Assembly: GCF_002192415.1 (NCBI RefSeq)
Contig: NZ_CP021780.1
Coordinates: 7,502,001 to 7,566,000, forward strand
Length of the DNA: 64,000 bases
Direction: 5' to 3'
Source of the DNA: Paenibacillus donghaensis
Lineage (GTDB): Bacteria; Bacillota; Bacilli; Paenibacillales; Paenibacillaceae
Part shown: one piece after another, positions 36,921 to 45,138 of the stretch
Numbering within the stretch: the stretch's first letter is position 1
How the letters are laid out: each line of letters begins with the position of its first letter
Notes under the pieces: model-generated
What the model saw: only the letters and a program-made list of their open reading frames with translations
What the model was told of the DNA's origin: nothing
Databases searched by the model: none
Made by a program: the position numbers and the translations under genes

Positions 36921-37784
36921 ATGGCGGGCACCCTTCCCCTTACTCCGCAGCGGCCCCGCAATGGCGGGGTCACCCCGGCAACCAGCGAGTCCAAGGCGGT
37001 GCAGTGGATACTGGTCGGGGCAGCCGGGCTCGTGCTGCTGTGGCTCATTGCGCTGCCGCTGGTTATTGTGCTGACCGAGGCGCTCAAGAAAGGTTTCGAC
37101 GTCTACCTTGCGGCACTGACTGACCCGGATGCGCGCTCCGCGCTGCGTCTGACTCTGCTAGTGGCGCTGGTGACCGTTCCGCTGAATACGATTTTTGGCG
37201 TGACAGCGGCCTGGGCAGTGACGAAATTCCGCTTTCGGGGCAAAGGCTGGCTAATCACGCTGATTGATCTGCCCTTTGCAGTCTCGCCGGTTATCGGCGG
37301 TCTGATCTTTGTGCTTGTTTTTGGGGCGAACGGCTGGTTCGGACCTTGGCTGAGCGCTCATGACATCAAAATCGTGTTCGCGCTACCGGGCATTATCCTG
37401 GCCACGCTGTTCGTAACCTTTCCCTTTGTAGCGCGTGAGTTGATCCCGCTGATGGAGGACCAGGGCACGGAGGAGGAGGAAGCGGCGATTACACTTGGGG
37501 CACGCGGGTGGCAGATTTTCTTCAGAGTGACATTGCCCAATATCAAGTGGGGGCTGTTGTACGGCATTATTCTCTGCAACGCTAGGGCGATGGGAGAATT
37601 CGGCGCAGTGTCTGTCGTGTCGGGCCATATCCGGGGAGAGACCAACACGCTTCCGCTGCATGTGGAGATTCTGTATAACGAATATCAATTTTCGGCGTCT
37701 TTTGCCGTCTCTTCGCTGCTGCTGCTGCTGGCTCTGTTCACCATGCTGATCAAAGGCTGGCTGTCGCGTAAAAATGTGTATTGA
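36921..37784 (+). CDS. cysW: sulfate ABC transporter permease CysW
   Basis: This 287-residue permease has six transmembrane segments and the coupling loop [46 protein letters not shown] and [35 protein letters not shown] mark it as CysW. TTTGAGGAGG precedes the ATG. It is the second half of the channel formed with CysT. Neither cysA nor another ATPase gene for the system lies in the window, so the ATPase must be encoded elsewhere. Confidence 0.93.
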   Translation: MAGTLPLTPQRPRNGGVTPATSESKAVQWILVGAAGLVLLWLIALPLVIVLTEALKKGFDVYLAALTDPDARSALRLTLLVALVTVPLNTIFGVTAAWAVTKFRFRGKGWLITLIDLPFAVSPVIGGLIFVLVFGANGWFGPWLSAHDIKIVFALPGIILATLFVTFPFVARELIPLMEDQGTEEEEAAITLGARGWQIFFRVTLPNIKWGLLYGIILCNARAMGEFGAVSVVSGHIRGETNTLPLHVEILYNEYQFSASFAVSSLLLLLALFTMLIKGWLSRKNVY

Positions 37785-37885
37785 CTTTACTTTTGCATCC
37801 ATGCTAAGTTAATCCTGAGTATACAGGTTGGATATTGGGGTTTTGGGATATGGATTTCCCGGTTGGGGGAAAGGGAGGCTGGAGA

Positions 37886-38119
37886 ATGGCTAAACCGCTG
37901 AAGGTGGATGAGGTATGGCTGGCACGGATCGCGGATCTGCTGGACAATATGGAATTTGGCTCACTGCAGATCGTGGTGCATGAAGGACAGATTGTCCAGA
38001 TGGAGCGTACGGAACGCAAACGGTTCGAGAACGGCAGCGCGAATGCCAATACGACCGCACGTTATAGTGGAGAAACCGGAAACCGGCGGACTGATTCCCG
38101 TTCTGCGGGCCGAGGATAA
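37886..38119 (+). CDS. yezD: YezD-family small protein (DUF2292)
   Basis: This 77-residue protein matches the DUF2292/YezD family (VDEVWLARIADLLDNMEFGSLQIVVHEGQIVQMERTER). Family genes often sit beside sulfate transport genes. Its role is unknown, but the context points to sulfur assimilation. GGGAGG lies seven bases before the ATG at 37886. The C-terminal tail after ERKRFE is low-complexity. A strong terminator follows. Confidence 0.85.
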   Translation: MAKPLKVDEVWLARIADLLDNMEFGSLQIVVHEGQIVQMERTERKRFENGSANANTTARYSGETGNRRTDSRSAGRG

Positions 38120-38126
38120 GAATATA

Positions 38127-38168
38127 CACAAACAAGCCGGCTCCCTAAGGGGAGCCGGCTTGTTTGTG
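38127..38168 (+). terminator. terminator of the sulfate transporter operon
   Basis: ACAAACAAGCCGGCTCC and GGAGCCGGCTTGTTTGT form a 17-bp perfect stem, ending in T-rich sequence. It may work from both sides. Confidence 0.88.
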
Positions 38169-38191
38169 ATGCAGCCATAGGAATGGAACGA

Positions 38192-38500
38192 TTAATAGCG
38201 CGGGGTTTGCCGAGAGCGGGAGATGCCTTCAATCAGCAGTACAAGGGCGGTAATGCCGTGCATAATCCAGCCCACGAAAGGAATCAGCGCCACAACGGAG
38301 GTTACGATGCCAAGCGCATTGCCAAGGAATGGTCCCCGCTCCTTCAATAATACGATAACAGCGAAGGCATGGAGCAGGAAAGCAATGCCCAGCGGAGTCC
38401 AGGCGTTAGCTACGACAAATGCTCCGCCAATGAAGGGAAGCGCAAGAAAAGCCTCGTACGCAAAGGTGCCCCATTTTAACAATTTACCGAGTGGAGACAT
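38192..38500 (-). CDS. small membrane protein of unknown function
   Basis: The 102-residue product has three to four transmembrane segments (about residues 16-32, 36-52, 60-78 and 79-92) and a basic C-terminus (SRSRQTPRY). I do not recognise a named family. It looks like a conserved Paenibacillus membrane protein. It stands alone on the minus strand, convergent with the sulfate operon. Confidence 0.7.
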   Translation of the reverse strand: MSPLGKLLKWGTFAYEAFLALPFIGGAFVVANAWTPLGIAFLLHAFAVIVLLKERGPFLGNALGIVTSVVALIPFVGWIMHGITALVLLIEGISRSRQTPRY

Positions 38501-38752
38501 GTAATCACCAGCCTTTTGGAGTTATAGGTTAAGCATACTATTCCACAGTTTGTCTAACCATTCAAGTATAAAAACGCTGTGGCCGTTTATTGCGTGGGTC
38601 TGATTTCTTCTACGTGCAGCAGGGGAATACGTTTCAATCTGCCTTGCGGAAATGTGCAGCCTGGCTGCCTTGTTGTCTGCCGGACACTCGTATATATTGG
38701 TAAGAGTAACAAGTATATAGGGAACAGAGACCCGGAAAGGCTGGAGCTACAG

Positions 38753-39190
38753 ATGGAGACAAGCTTGGATGTTCGCCATGAGCTGCCAACGGTGGAACAG
38801 TATTTGACACTGCGTCGTGAGGCCGGGCTTAGTGAGATGAGTGCGGAAGGGGCTGACGTGGGCCTGCCGCGCTCTTGTTTTGCCGTGACGCTGTACGAAA
38901 CGGGACAACTGATCGGCATGGGGCGTGTGATTGGAGATGGGGGCTGTTTTTTTCAAGTGACAGATATTGCGGTGAAGCCCTCCTGTCAGGGCCGCGGTCT
39001 GGGAACGGTTATTGTTCGTGAAATCAGGGCATATCTGGATACGGTGCCGCACCCCTCTTATATCAGCCTGATTGCTGACGGGGATGCGGCGAGGCTGTAT
39101 GCGAAATTCGGTTTCGAGCCGGTAATGCCTGCTTCGCAGGGGATGTTCCTGCCCCGGCGTGTTTTGAATTCTGCTGATGGGATAAATTAG
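38753..39190 (+). CDS. GNAT-family N-acetyltransferase
   Basis: This 145-residue enzyme has the acetyl-CoA motif A VTDIAVKPSCQGRGLGTVIV and motif B DGDAARLYAKFGFEPV. Such enzymes acetylate amines. The substrate is unknown. The frame is open further upstream to 38579, but the ATG at 38753 follows GGCTGGAG at proper spacing and gives a family-size product. The next gene starts 48 bases later, so they may be co-transcribed. Confidence 0.88.
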   Translation: METSLDVRHELPTVEQYLTLRREAGLSEMSAEGADVGLPRSCFAVTLYETGQLIGMGRVIGDGGCFFQVTDIAVKPSCQGRGLGTVIVREIRAYLDTVPHPSYISLIADGDAARLYAKFGFEPVMPASQGMFLPRRVLNSADGIN

Positions 39191-39238
39191 AGATGAGGGC
39201 TGCTCTGCAGCCTTATTATAGAAAGCGGGGATTATACA

Positions 39239-39871
39239 ATGGATGTTGTAGTTATAGGAGCAACAGGCAGAATTGGACATGCAATCGTGCAGGAGGCGCT
39301 CAAAAGAAAACATCAGGTGACCGCAGCGGTGCGCAATCCGCAGGCGATAACAGCAACGCATGAACGACTGGCTACAGTGGCGGTGGATATTCTGGACCCG
39401 GCTTCGGTTGCCGCTGTGGTCCGGGGGCATGAGGAGGTTATCAGCGCTTTCGGACCGCCTAGCGGCCGGGAGCAGGATCTGCTCACTGCTGCGAATTCGC
39501 TGGTGCAAGGGCTGCAGGAAGCGGGACTGGCAAGGCTGCTGGTGGTTGGCGGCGCGGGCAGCCTGAAGACGGAATCGGGCGAGCTGCTGATGGACACGGC
39601 GGATTTCCCGCAGACGCTGAAGCCGCTGGCGGAGGCACATGCGGAGGCTTACGCAACTTACAGCAAATCGCAGCTGGATTATACCGTGATCAGTCCTCCT
39701 GCATTTATTCATCCGGGCCGCCGCACCGGCCAGTTCCGGATTGGGCTGGACCGGCTGATTGTGGACGAGGACGGCCGCAGCGGGATCAGCATCGAGGATT
39801 TCGCGGTGGCGGTTATTGATGAGCTGGAGGAGGGCAATTACAGCCGCGAGCGGTTCACTGTGGCTTACTGA
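39239..39871 (+). CDS. NAD(P)H-binding oxidoreductase (atypical SDR, YwnB-like)
   Basis: The 210-residue protein has the Rossmann motif VVVIGATGRIGHAIVQEAL and the atypical SDR features VSAFGPPSGREQDL, LLVVGGAGSLKTE and YTVISPPAFIHPG. Relatives include BVR-B/NmrA-like reductases and B. subtilis YwnB. The substrate is unknown and the catalytic Tyr-Lys pair of classical SDRs is not evident. AAAGCGGGG lies before the ATG. Confidence 0.85.
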   Translation: MDVVVIGATGRIGHAIVQEALKRKHQVTAAVRNPQAITATHERLATVAVDILDPASVAAVVRGHEEVISAFGPPSGREQDLLTAANSLVQGLQEAGLARLLVVGGAGSLKTESGELLMDTADFPQTLKPLAEAHAEAYATYSKSQLDYTVISPPAFIHPGRRTGQFRIGLDRLIVDEDGRSGISIEDFAVAVIDELEEGNYSRERFTVAY

Positions 39872-39957
39872 GGCGAACTTGGTTAAGTGGAGCGGGAGGG
39901 TATGCAGTGCAGCCGGCCCTTCGGCAACCCAGCCTCCAAAATACTAGTAGCGACGAA

Positions 39958-40146
39958 GATACCTGCGAAAATGCAGGTTTTTTGAGCATTTACGCGGAAA
40001 TCAGCCCAATGCCTGCGAATGTGCAGGTATTCACAGCAGATATTACTCTAACAGACGATTATGCTCCCAAAGGATGTATATTTGCAGGAATTTGAGCGGG
40101 GAGTGACCTCGGTGCTGGAAAAGATGTATATTCGTAGGAATATGTA
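39958..40146. repeat. four-hairpin element, variant locus 5
   Basis: Four hairpins start near 39960, 40011, 40073 and 40123 (spacing about 51, 62, 50), the same layout as the other loci. The arms differ: ACCTGC/GCAGGT in the first two, and ATGTAT paired with GCAGGAAT or GTAGGAAT in the last two. A spacer carries TTTTGAGCATTTACGC, similar to TTTTGAGCGT elsewhere. It fills the 337-base gap before nnr. Confidence 0.75.
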
Positions 40147-40208
40147 TAAGCCTTGAGCATGAATATTAGAGCAGAGCAAAATCGGTATACTCGAAAGGGG
40201 CTGGAGCA

Positions 40209-42185
40209 ATGTATCTCGTTACTGCAGAGCAAATGCGGGAATTGGACCGCCGGACGATAGAGGAGCTGGGCATTCCGGCGGTGGCGCTGATGGAGAATGC
40301 CGGCCGAGCCATCGCCGAGGAGGTGGTTGCACTGTGCCGGCGGCGGGGACCCGGCGGTGGAAGGGACCGCGGCAATCGCTGGAGTAATGGCGGAAGCAGC
40401 GGAGGTGACGGCGGCAGCGGTGGCGGAGCCGATGGCAGCAGCAACGGCAGCAGCAATTGCAGTAGCAGCGGCGGCAATGGAGGCAATGGAGGCAACGGCA
40501 GCAGCAATTGCAGTAGCAGCGGCGGCAATGGAGGCAATGGAGGCAACGGCAGCAGCAATTGCAGTAGCAGCGGCGGCAATGGAGGCAGCGGAGGCAACGG
40601 CAGCAGCAATTGCAGTAGCAGCGGCGGCAATAGAGGCAATGGAGGCAACGGCAGCAGCAATTGCAGTAGCAGCGGCGGCAATGGAGGCAATGGCGTCAGC
40701 GGGGATGCTGCCGCTGCGGAGACGGCCCGCGCGCATGGCGAGCGCGCGGGCTTCCAGGTCAGCGGCGACAACGCGCTGACGCTTGCGCATGCCGACGCCG
40801 AGCGATGGTTCATCCTCGTCGGCAAAGGCAACAACGGCGGCGACGGCCTCGCCGCCGCCAGGCACCTCCGCGAGGCGGGCATCGCCGCCACGCTGGTGTA
40901 TGCAGTGCCGCCGGAGTCGCTGACCGGCGTGGCCGCCCTGCAGCGCGACGCTGCTGCAGCCTTGGGCCTGCCCGCCCTCCAGTACGGGCGGGACCGGCTT
41001 GACCTGGCCGAAGGCAGCGGCATCGTGGATGCGCTGCTCGGCACCGGCGCCGCGGGTGCCCCGCGCGGCGCCTATGCGGAGCTGATTGCCGCAGCCAACC
41101 GCAGCGGCAAAGCCATTGTGTCCGCGGACATCCCCAGCGGGCTGGATGCGGACACCGGGGCGACGCATGAGCCATGCATTCAGGCGTCAGTCACGGTCTG
41201 CCTCGCGCTGCTTAAGCGCGGCCTGGTGCAGTACCCCGGCGCGGCTGCGGCGGGGCGGGTGGTGGTCCGCTCGATCGGCATCCCGTCTTCCCTGGCCGGG
41301 GAAGAAGACGGCGTGTCCGCTCACCTGCTGACACCGGAAGTGCTGCAGCAGCGGCTTGGTGTGGATGTGACGCGCCGCCGCTCGCCCGAAGGGCACAAAG
41401 GCACCTACGGCCATGTGCTGCTGGCCGGCGGAACGCTGCGCATGAGCGGCGCCGGGCTGCTGTCGGCCCGGGCCGCGCTGCGAGCCGGGGCCGGCCTCGT
41501 GACCTGGGCGCTGCCGCAGCAGCTGCTGCCGTATGTTGCCGGAGCCGCGCCGGAGCTGATGCTGGCCCCTGCCGAGGATGGCGGGGCCGGCGTCTGGAAC
41601 GCCGCCACCGCTGATGAGCTGCTGCGCTTAAGCGGGCAGCGGGATGTGCTCGCCATCGGGCCGGGACTGGGCCGGTTTGCCGGGGATACAGAGTGGTTGC
41701 GCCGGTTGTGGGAGGGCACGGCTTGTCCGCTGGTATTGGATGCGGATGCGCTGAATATCCTGGCTGAGGCCGATTACAGCGGCTGGGCGCAGCGGAAGCA
41801 TCCGGTCATCCTTACGCCGCATCCGGGAGAGATGGCCCGGCTGGCCGGACGGTCTACCGCCGAGGTGCAGGCTGACCGAATCGGCCTCGCGCTGGCCTAT
41901 GCTGCGGAGCATCAGGTTACCCTTGTGCTCAAGGGGGCGCATACCGTCATCGCCACCTCTGAAGGCCAAGCTTATGTAAACACCACAGGGCATCCCGGCA
42001 TGGGGACCGGCGGTGCGGGCGATGTGCTGACAGGTGTGATCAGCGGCCTGCTGGCCCAGGGGCTGAATGCCGCACAGGCGGCAGCCTTCGGTGTATACCT
42101 GCACGGAGAGGCAGGAGAGAAGGCAGCCTGTGAGCGGGGGAATCCGGCGTCACTGATCGCCGGAGATATCATTGAGGCGCTCTGA
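40209..42185 (+). CDS. nnr: bifunctional NAD(P)HX epimerase/dehydratase with a minisatellite insertion
   Basis: Nnr repairs hydrated NADH and NADPH. The N-terminal YjeF epimerase domain is seen in EQMRELDRRTIEELGIP, KGNNGGDGLAAARHL and SADIPSGLDADTG. The C-terminal ADP-dependent dehydratase domain (from about residue 375) shows HKGTYGHVLLAGG, TPHPGEMARLAG, LKGAHTVIA and GTGGAGDVLTG. At 658 residues it is about 110-150 longer than usual. The excess is a Gly/Ser/Asn/Cys-rich insertion (about residues 45-170) with five 17-residue repeats. It sits between the first helix and the Rossmann strand of the epimerase, probably as an exposed loop. Confidence 0.93.
   Translation: MYLVTAEQMRELDRRTIEELGIPAVALMENAGRAIAEEVVALCRRRGPGGGRDRGNRWSNGGSSGGDGGSGGGADGSSNGSSNCSSSGGNGGNGGNGSSNCSSSGGNGGNGGNGSSNCSSSGGNGGSGGNGSSNCSSSGGNRGNGGNGSSNCSSSGGNGGNGVSGDAAAAETARAHGERAGFQVSGDNALTLAHADAERWFILVGKGNNGGDGLAAARHLREAGIAATLVYAVPPESLTGVAALQRDAAAALGLPALQYGRDRLDLAEGSGIVDALLGTGAAGAPRGAYAELIAAANRSGKAIVSADIPSGLDADTGATHEPCIQASVTVCLALLKRGLVQYPGAAAAGRVVVRSIGIPSSLAGEEDGVSAHLLTPEVLQQRLGVDVTRRRSPEGHKGTYGHVLLAGGTLRMSGAGLLSARAALRAGAGLVTWALPQQLLPYVAGAAPELMLAPAEDGGAGVWNAATADELLRLSGQRDVLAIGPGLGRFAGDTEWLRRLWEGTACPLVLDADALNILAEADYSGWAQRKHPVILTPHPGEMARLAGRSTAEVQADRIGLALAYAAEHQVTLVLKGAHTVIATSEGQAYVNTTGHPGMGTGGAGDVLTGVISGLLAQGLNAAQAAAFGVYLHGEAGEKAACERGNPASLIAGDIIEAL
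40443..40697 (+). repeat. in-frame 51-bp minisatellite in nnr, five copies
   Basis: Units at 40443, 40494, 40545, 40596 and 40647 encode NGSSNCSSSGGNGGNGG with few changes. Each carries one Cys. The period is 17 codons, so copy-number change would keep the frame. All frames on both strands are open through it, producing many spurious frames. Confidence 0.95.
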
Positions 42186-42193
42186 AGCGGCTG

Positions 42194-42658
42194 CTACAGC
42201 AGCAGCAGACAGAGCAGCGGGATGAACAGGGCGAACACAGGCATCATCAGCGGATACCGTTCAACGAACAGCTGAGCCGCCCGGAACAACAGCAGGCCGG
42301 CAATGCCGCCGAGACCCCAGGGCAGCATCTCGGCTCCTTGCTCTGCGGCCAGCCAGACGCCTGCGCCGAAGCCGGCAGCCGCGAAGATGGGCCAGGCGAG
42401 CAGGTGGGAGCCGGAACGAAGCACGCGCAGCAGCGCGTCGGCCACCAGGGCAGCAGGCAGGCCGTAGGCATAAATGGCATAAGGTACGGAAATCGGCCAG
42501 CCCTCGGGTATTCCTCCCTGCTGGGGGAAGAATAGCATCAGCAGGGACAGCAGCACGAAGGTCAGACCTGCACTGGCCAGCTTGCCCAGTGCGTAGAGAC
42601 CGGCGGTCAGGCGGACAGACGGAACCGGAGGAATGTCATAGTTATGGAGTTTATTCAT
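42194..42658 (-). CDS. membrane protein of unknown function
   Basis: The 154-residue product has about five transmembrane segments and a short hydrophilic N-terminus (MNKLHNYDIPPVPSVRLTAG). I do not recognise the family. AAAGGAAG before the ATG at 42658 supports this start over 42676. It is convergent with nnr, its stop lying only 9 bases after the nnr stop, and no terminator is visible between them. Confidence 0.7.
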   Translation of the reverse strand: MNKLHNYDIPPVPSVRLTAGLYALGKLASAGLTFVLLSLLMLFFPQQGGIPEGWPISVPYAIYAYGLPAALVADALLRVLRSGSHLLAWPIFAAAGFGAGVWLAAEQGAEMLPWGLGGIAGLLLFRAAQLFVERYPLMMPVFALFIPLLCLLLL

Positions 42659-42727
42659 AGTTTCGCTTCCTTTCATGGAGAGTCGTGCAGCTTGTCGGGC
42701 TAAGCGATGGCGGATATCCGCACCGTT

Positions 42728-43627
42728 TTAGCTGGTGACCATGTCCCCTCCGTTAACATGAATACACGTGCCGGTAACATAGGTGGAGTCCGGTCCGGCC
42801 AGATAGAGGTAGGCACCGGCCAGCTCATAGGGCTGGGCAGCCCGCTTAAACGGAGTTTCTGTGCCGAAAACGCTGACCTGCTCAGCGGAGAAGCTCGACG
42901 GAATCAGCGGGGTCCAGACCGGACCGGGGGCTACACTGTTCACACGGATGCCCTGATCGGCCAACGACAGGGCCAGGGATCGGGTGAAGCTGACGATGGC
43001 GCCTTTGGTAGAGGAATAATCGATCAGATCCTTCCTGCCGGCATAGGCGGTAATGGAGGCGGTGTTGATAATGGCGGAGCCTTGGCACAGATGCGGAAGC
43101 GCAGCCTGGGTCAGATAGAAGAATGGGAAAATATTCGTCTGAAACGTCTGGTACAGCTGCTCCTCCGAAATATCCAGAATACTGTCCTGGGGATACTGTA
43201 CGCCATGGTTGTTGACCAGTATATCCAGCTTGCCGAAGGTGCGGACGGTATGCTCTACAGCTAGGGTACAATTGGCCTTGTAGCGCAGATCCGTTTCGAT
43301 CCTCAGACAACGCTGTCCCAGCTCTTCGATTCTGCGCTGCGTTACTTCAGCATCCGAGTCTTCATATAAATAAGCGATCGCAACGTCTGCGCCTTCCTTG
43401 GCAAAAGCGATGGCAGCCGCCTTGCCAATACCGCTGTCTCCGCCGGTAATGAGCGCGACCTTGCTGTTCAGTCTGCCGCTGCCGCACAGCTGCTTATCTT
43501 CACTGATCGGCAGCGGATTCATCAGGCTCTCCAGACCAGGCTGGCGTTCCTGATGCTGCAGGGGAAAAGCTACCGGCTGTTCAGTACATACGGTTTGTTG
43601 GCTGTAATAGGGATAAGTGGGGTTCAT
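42728..43627 (-). CDS. SDR-family oxidoreductase (general stress protein 39-like)
   Basis: This 299-residue classical short-chain dehydrogenase has the long N-terminal extension typical of GSP39/YhdF/YhxC proteins (QPVAFPLQHQERQPGLESLM). It shows the cofactor motif ITGGDSGIGKAAA, NNHGVQ, the active-site Ser in NTASITAY and the Tyr-x3-Lys of DYSSTKGA. A GGAGG lies 11 bases before the ATG at 43627. The frame is open upstream to 43822, without a ribosome site. The substrate is unknown. Family members in Bacillus are induced by stress. Confidence 0.9.
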   Translation of the reverse strand: MNPTYPYYSQQTVCTEQPVAFPLQHQERQPGLESLMNPLPISEDKQLCGSGRLNSKVALITGGDSGIGKAAAIAFAKEGADVAIAYLYEDSDAEVTQRRIEELGQRCLRIETDLRYKANCTLAVEHTVRTFGKLDILVNNHGVQYPQDSILDISEEQLYQTFQTNIFPFFYLTQAALPHLCQGSAIINTASITAYAGRKDLIDYSSTKGAIVSFTRSLALSLADQGIRVNSVAPGPVWTPLIPSSFSAEQVSVFGTETPFKRAAQPYELAGAYLYLAGPDSTYVTGTCIHVNGGDMVTS

Positions 43628-43743
43628 TCCCTGGCATTCCTCCTTGCTGCTGGCTCTCCGTATATTTCTATGCATCCGCCCAGAAAAGGGTGCCCACACC
43701 GCCGGGAATGAAAGTCGCTGTCCGATGTGACAGTGGATGTCAC

Positions 43744-43795
43744 GGTGATGAATGACTGCGGGTGGAGTATAATACAGAAGGTAGTCCGGAGGACC
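43744..43795 (+). promoter_or_regulatory. promoter cassette copy 1, ahead of a GNAT gene
   Basis: GGTGATGAATGACTGCGGGTG followed by GAGTATAATACAGAAG (TATAAT at 43768-43773) nearly repeats the sequence at 44339-44385. No consensus -35 is visible, but TGCGGGTG is conserved in both. Confidence 0.5.
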
Positions 43796-43844
43796 AACGA
43801 GCGCTCTCGGCTTATTAAGCAAGGGCCTATTCGGAGGAGGAAGC

Positions 43845-44264
43845 GTGTTGAATTACAGAGAGATGTTGGTAGAGGATTATGATGCGGTCTACCAGTTATG
43901 GAGTCATACGACAGGGATGGCACTAAGCGATGCCGATTCAAGAATTGAAATCAGCCGTTACCTGGAGCGGAACCAAGGCTTCAGCCAGCTGTGTGAATAT
44001 GAGGACGGCAGAATAGCAGGCACGGCCATGTGCGGTCATGATGGGCGCAGAGGTTATCTCTATCATGTTGCGGTCAGCGGAGAATCCCGGGGGTTTGGCG
44101 TGGGCCGTGAGCTGGTGGCCAGATGTCTGAAGCAGCTGAGAAAGGCCGGCATAACGAAGTGCCATCTGATGGTGATTGGGGACAATAAGCTGGGGCGTAC
44201 GTTCTGGGAGAAGCTTGGCTGGCAGTACAGAGATTCCATTGTCCTCTATTCTCACGATACCTGA
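43845..44264 (+). CDS. GNAT-family N-acetyltransferase
   Basis: The 139-residue enzyme shows YHVAVSGESRGFGVGRELV (acetyl-CoA loop R/G-x-x-G-x-G/A) and LGRTFWEKLGWQYRDSIVLYSH, typical of small GNAT proteins. The GTG at 43845 lies after GGAGGAGGAAGC. The acceptor is unknown. It is preceded by a promoter cassette that is duplicated ahead of the serine dehydratase genes, suggesting shared control. Confidence 0.87.
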   Translation: MLNYREMLVEDYDAVYQLWSHTTGMALSDADSRIEISRYLERNQGFSQLCEYEDGRIAGTAMCGHDGRRGYLYHVAVSGESRGFGVGRELVARCLKQLRKAGITKCHLMVIGDNKLGRTFWEKLGWQYRDSIVLYSHDT

Positions 44265-44338
44265 AATACATAGAAGCAAAGGTGTAGAAGTGTAGTACAT
44301 AGAAGTGAATACATAGAGGCGGCAGATGCTGCCAATGT

Positions 44339-44390
44339 GGTGAGTTATAGCTGCGGGTGCAGTATAATACAGAAGACGGACCGGGGAACA
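44339..44390 (+). promoter_or_regulatory. promoter cassette copy 2, ahead of the serine dehydratase operon
   Basis: GGTGAGTTATAGCTGCGGGTG followed by CAGTATAATACAGAAG (TATAAT at 44363-44368) matches the copy at 43744, including the following CCGG. Confidence 0.5.
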
Positions 44391-44421
44391 GCGTTGCGGT
44401 CCCAGTTTAGAAAGCGGGTGA

Positions 44422-45138
44422 GTGGTGGTGCGTTTTAAAGATGTTTTCTCTATTATAGGCCCGGCAATGGTCGGGCCTTCAAGCTCACATACAGCGGGAG
44501 CGGCTCGCATTGGCAGGGCGGCCCGGCAAGTGCTGGGAGAACTGCCGCTTGCTGCGGAGGTGACCTTCTTTGGCTCGTTTGCGGCCACTTACCAGGGACA
44601 CGGAACAGACCGGGCGATCATCGGAGGACTGCTGGATTATGCCACCGATGATCACCGGCTGCCTGACTCTTTGGAGCTGGCGGCTGAAGCCGGGATGGAG
44701 ATTTCCTTCCGCCAGGGCAGCGGACTATTCCCTCATCCCAATACGGTCCGCCTGCAGTTGGACGGCCGGGAAGAAGGCAGCCGTCTGACACTGACGGGAA
44801 TTTCCATCGGCGGCGGCAATATTGAGATTGTAGATATCGACGGCTTTGCAGTGAAGCTTACCGGCATGTATCCGACTGTTCTAATCCGCCATATGGATTA
44901 TCTCGGTGTGCTGGCGAGCGTAACGGATGTCATGCGCAGTGGAGCTTTCAATATCGGGCATATGTCGCTGGACCGCAAGAACCGCAGCGGATCGGCACTG
45001 ACTGTGCTGGAGCTGGATGAACCGGCTACACCCGAGCTGCTGGAGGAACTGGCAGCTCTGCCGGCTGTGACCTCGGTCAAGCTGGTGAATCTGAACGATA
45101 GCAAGCAAGCGGAGAAGGGAAAGGGAAATACACCATGA
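44422..45138 (+). CDS. sdaAB: L-serine dehydratase, beta subunit
   Basis: The 238-residue subunit contains the N-terminal serine dehydratase beta domain (DVFSIIGPAMVGPSSSHTAGAARIGRAAR) and a C-terminal ACT domain (LIRHMDYLGVLASVTDVMRS). With SdaAA it forms an iron-sulfur enzyme that converts L-serine to pyruvate and ammonia. Three consecutive GTG codons (44422-44430) follow a weak ribosome site, so the exact start is uncertain. The gene overlaps sdaAA by four bases. Confidence 0.94.
   Translation: MVVRFKDVFSIIGPAMVGPSSSHTAGAARIGRAARQVLGELPLAAEVTFFGSFAATYQGHGTDRAIIGGLLDYATDDHRLPDSLELAAEAGMEISFRQGSGLFPHPNTVRLQLDGREEGSRLTLTGISIGGGNIEIVDIDGFAVKLTGMYPTVLIRHMDYLGVLASVTDVMRSGAFNIGHMSLDRKNRSGSALTVLELDEPATPELLEELAALPAVTSVKLVNLNDSKQAEKGKGNTP

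Noticed and set aside
40166..41044. Antisense and alternate-frame open frames over nnr, rich in Ala/Ile or Leu/Pro
   Set aside because: By-products of the 51-bp minisatellite and high GC. The Nnr frame alone carries domain motifs.
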